Both the position numbers and the translations under genes were made by a program. From positions 1 through 22,825 of the forward strand of contig CAYOXM010000019.1 in the NCBI GenBank assembly GCA_964407925.1: a stretch of DNA of 22,825 nt, written 5' to 3'. Position 1 is the first letter of the stretch. Every line of letters starts with the position of its first letter. Source of the DNA: CAYOXM01 sp964407925 (GTDB lineage: Bacteria > Patescibacteriota > Patescibacteriia > SG8-24). Shown here piece by piece: positions 21,211-22,825 of this stretch. A model generated the notes under the pieces. That model saw only the letters and a program-made list of their open reading frames with translations, searched no databases and had not been told where the DNA came from.

Positions 21211-22413
21211 ATGGCCATTCAAACGGAGCGACAATTCATCGAGGCGGTGAAACGGGCCGGGCACGTGCTCGTGACCTTCCGCAAAGAATGGACCGTCGAC
21301 GGCGTCGCGACGTCGCTCGCGCTCGGCCGCGTACTTCGCAAGATGGGCAAGAAGGTCGACGTGGTCGCCGACGGCTTCGCCGCGCCGAAAAGCATCGCCT
21401 TCCTCCCCGGCGTCGCCGATGTCGCGCCGAGATTCAAGAAGCTCCAGAAGTTCATCATCGCGCTCGACATCGCCAAGACCAAACTCGACGAGCTGTCGTA
21501 TGACGTCGCCGGCGACAAGCTGAACATCCACGTCACGCCGAAGGAAGGCCGTTTCGAAGCGAAGGACGTCACGACGTCCGCCTCGGATTTCAAATACGAC
21601 CTCGTCATCAGCGTCGACTCGCCCGACTACGGTTCGCTCGGCGCATTGTTTTCCGAAAACACCGAGTTTTTCTACGCGCGTCCGACGGTGAACGTCGATC
21701 ACGACGCGTCGAACGAGCAGTACGGCAACATGAACTACGTCGACATCACCGCGACGTCGTGTGCCGAGGTCGTCTACGACCTGCTCAAGGCGTCCGGCGA
21801 GCATTTCCTCGATGAGGACGTGGCGACCTGCCTGCTCGCGGGCATCATCTCGAAGACGCGCAGCTTCAAGACCGCGACCGTCACCCCGAAGGCGCTCGAA
21901 ATCTCCTCCGCGCTCGTCGCCGCGGGCGGGCGGCGCGAGGAAGTCGTCCAGAACTTGTACCGCACGCGCTCCATCGCGACGCTGAAGCTGTGGGGCCGCG
22001 CGCTTTCGCGGTTGAAATTTGAACCGGTGACGAAGACGGCGTGGGCGCTCCTCGTGCGTCAGGATTTTGTTCACTCCGGCGCGGGCGAAGAGCACCTGCC
22101 TGACGTCATCGACGAGCTGATGCTCAACTCCCCCGAAGCCGATATCGTCGGCCTGCTCTACGAGCAGGAACCTGCGGGCGGTGCGGCGGGCATCTGCGCG
22201 CTTGTCTCGACCGAGAAGCACGCGAGCGCGATGAACCTGGTCGCGGGACTGAAACCCGACGGCACGCGCAGCCTCGCGCGGCTCTGCTTCCCCGGCATGG
22301 GCATCCTCGACGCGGAGAAGGCCGTGCTCGGCGCGATTCACAAGTCGCTCGGCAAGCAGATGAAGGCGCTGCCGGTCACCCCGCCAGCAGTAAACGCGGA
22401 ATCGGTGGCGTAG
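21211..22413 (+). CDS. DHH/DHHA1 family phosphoesterase-like protein with altered active site
   Basis: This 400-residue protein has the layout of NrnA/RecJ-like DHH phosphoesterases, which hydrolyse nanoRNA, pAp or cyclic dinucleotides with two manganese ions. Motif I is WTVDGVATSLALGRVLRKMGK (27-47), motif II is VISVDSPDYGSLG (132-144) and motif III is VNVDHDASNEQYG (160-172). TSCAEVVYDLL (182-192) is also typical. The metal ligands are reduced: motif I has one aspartate (D30) instead of D-x-D, and motif III is DHD instead of DHH. The C-terminal domain lacks the glycine-rich GGGH element of DHHA1. No Shine-Dalgarno precedes the ATG. The stop is followed almost at once by a large folded element. 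Confidence 0.8.
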   Translation: MAIQTERQFIEAVKRAGHVLVTFRKEWTVDGVATSLALGRVLRKMGKKVDVVADGFAAPKSIAFLPGVADVAPRFKKLQKFIIALDIAKTKLDELSYDVAGDKLNIHVTPKEGRFEAKDVTTSASDFKYDLVISVDSPDYGSLGALFSENTEFFYARPTVNVDHDASNEQYGNMNYVDITATSCAEVVYDLLKASGEHFLDEDVATCLLAGIISKTRSFKTATVTPKALEISSALVAAGGRREEVVQNLYRTRSIATLKLWGRALSRLKFEPVTKTAWALLVRQDFVHSGAGEEHLPDVIDELMLNSPEADIVGLLYEQEPAGGAAGICALVSTEKHASAMNLVAGLKPDGTRSLARLCFPGMGILDAEKAVLGAIHKSLGKQMKALPVTPPAVNAESVA

Positions 22414-22414
22414 A

Positions 22415-22551
22415 CTTCGGACGCCTCCCCGCGGCGACACAGAAAATCGCCTCGCGCGATTTTCCTCAAGCTAGGCGCGAACCGCATCGCGACGTAAAGT
22501 CGCGGCGGCTTCGCGCCATGCGCTACGGTCGGCGCGGGGAGGCGACCGAAG
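22415..22551. repeat. Two-hairpin structured element, full copy 2
   Basis: It begins one base after the DHH gene stop. The closing stem is CTTCGG/CCGAAG, an A-A mismatch, CGCCTCCCCGCG/CGCGGGGAGGCG, a G-G mismatch, then CGAC/GTCG (22415-22438 with 22528-22551). Hairpin 1 (22442-22464) has GAAAATCGC arms and a five-base loop. Hairpin 2 (22475-22516) has GCGCGAA/TTCGCGC, CCGC/GCGG, a two-base bulge AT, CGCGAC/GTCGCG with a GTAAA loop, and a one-base C bulge. The topology and the bulge positions equal those of the copy at 6966-7136, although many paired bases differ. Confidence 0.65.
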
Positions 22552-22587
22552 CCGTCCGACGCGCCAGTCAGGATGAAAGAAAAAATG

Positions 22588-22614
22588 AAACCGGCCTGTC
22601 GACGGCCGGTTTTT
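22588..22614 (+). terminator. Intrinsic terminator downstream of the DHH gene and folded element
   Basis: AAACCGGCC and GGCCGGTTT pair over nine bases, with a seven-base loop and a T5 run on the plus strand. On the minus strand a TTTCATTTTTT stretch follows, so it may be bidirectional. It would end a plus transcript that includes the 22415-22551 element. Confidence 0.85.
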
Positions 22615-22825
22615 GTCACCCGCTCCTATCATCCCGCTCTTACTTCGGAGTCGAGATTGGAGATACTTCGAGAAATCCGACCCGCCGAGGCAGACTGGGC
22701 GGCGCATGGGCCGATGGTCGGATTTCCATCCCCTCTTACACTTCCCGGACGTTCGGAATTGGCATGCGCATGGGGAAGGCCCGACCGGTCCCCCAGTGCC
22801 GACCATTGCGAATGGCGCGAAGCCG
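22615..22825. other. Right-end stretch without a recognisable gene
   Basis: No convincing coding region or known RNA is seen. The stretch is rich in inverted repeats. GAAATCCGACC (22672-22682) pairs with GGTCGGATTTC (22716-22726) over 11 bases, with CGCCG/CGGCG nested inside. CCATT/AATGG flank a GCG loop near 22803-22815. The minus-strand open frame across 22471-22806 has no family resemblance or ribosome site. Confidence 0.5.

Noticed and set aside
22720..22790. Minus-strand resemblance to 5S rRNA loop C (TTCCGAAC ... GGGAAGTGTAAG)
   Set aside because: The spacing has extra bases and the flanking stems do not match 5S helices I, IV and V. 5S length is tightly conserved, so this is probably chance.
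1..22825. CRISPR array, insertion sequence or prophage
   Set aside because: No regularly spaced direct repeats, transposase, integrase or phage structural gene was seen.

Overview
The window is GC-rich bacterial chromosome, densely packed, with most genes on the minus strand. Several traits suggest a Patescibacteria (CPR), Parcubacteria-like genome. YidC is short and lacks a periplasmic domain. NusA is flanked by yidC rather than infB. There are diverged DAG-kinase-like, nucleotidyltransferase and DHH proteins, small two-helix membrane proteins, and many genes without a Shine-Dalgarno sequence. The lineage is inferred from gene content, not from a marker gene.

Layout from left to right. 1-620: groEL (5' part only) and groES, read leftward from a promoter carrying a CIRCE operator. 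661-3368: O-antigen ligase/polymerase-like membrane protein, nucleotidyltransferase-fold protein and PRC-barrel protein. 3370-5454: yidC and nusA, with a terminator-like hairpin in the nusA leader. 5465-6918: a single-TM protein, yraN and a small membrane protein. 6966-7257: a highly folded intergenic element followed by a terminator. 7272-8388: methyltransferase, small membrane protein, tRNA-Val(UAC) and tRNA-Leu(GAG). 8446-9779: DAG-kinase-like protein and bactofilin. 9808-13098: two tandem 7TM-type histidine kinases without a response regulator. 13154-13735: GNAT acetyltransferase (plus). 13777-17925: tyrS, argS and an ornithine-decarboxylase-type enzyme. 18025-18315: small membrane protein cassette (plus). 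18349-21129: valS with a perfect TATAAT promoter. 21211-22413: DHH-family protein (plus). 22415-22825: no gene; a second folded element, a terminator and further inverted repeats.

Functional themes are protein folding and membrane insertion (GroES/EL, YidC), transcription elongation (NusA), tRNA charging (TyrRS, ArgRS, ValRS and two tRNAs), envelope and shape (O-antigen ligase-like protein, bactofilin, lipid-kinase-like protein), and sensing (two kinases).

The most unusual signal is a structured element present twice (6966-7136 and 22415-22551), plus a truncated half copy (7152-7219). The two full copies differ in much of their sequence. They share one architecture: a long closing stem, then a short hairpin, then a second hairpin with the same two bulges. 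Many stem positions differ between copies while pairing is kept. This is a candidate for an undescribed structured RNA or a palindromic mobile repeat. A second candidate is the hairpin and U-tract between a good promoter and nusA, which looks like an attenuator.
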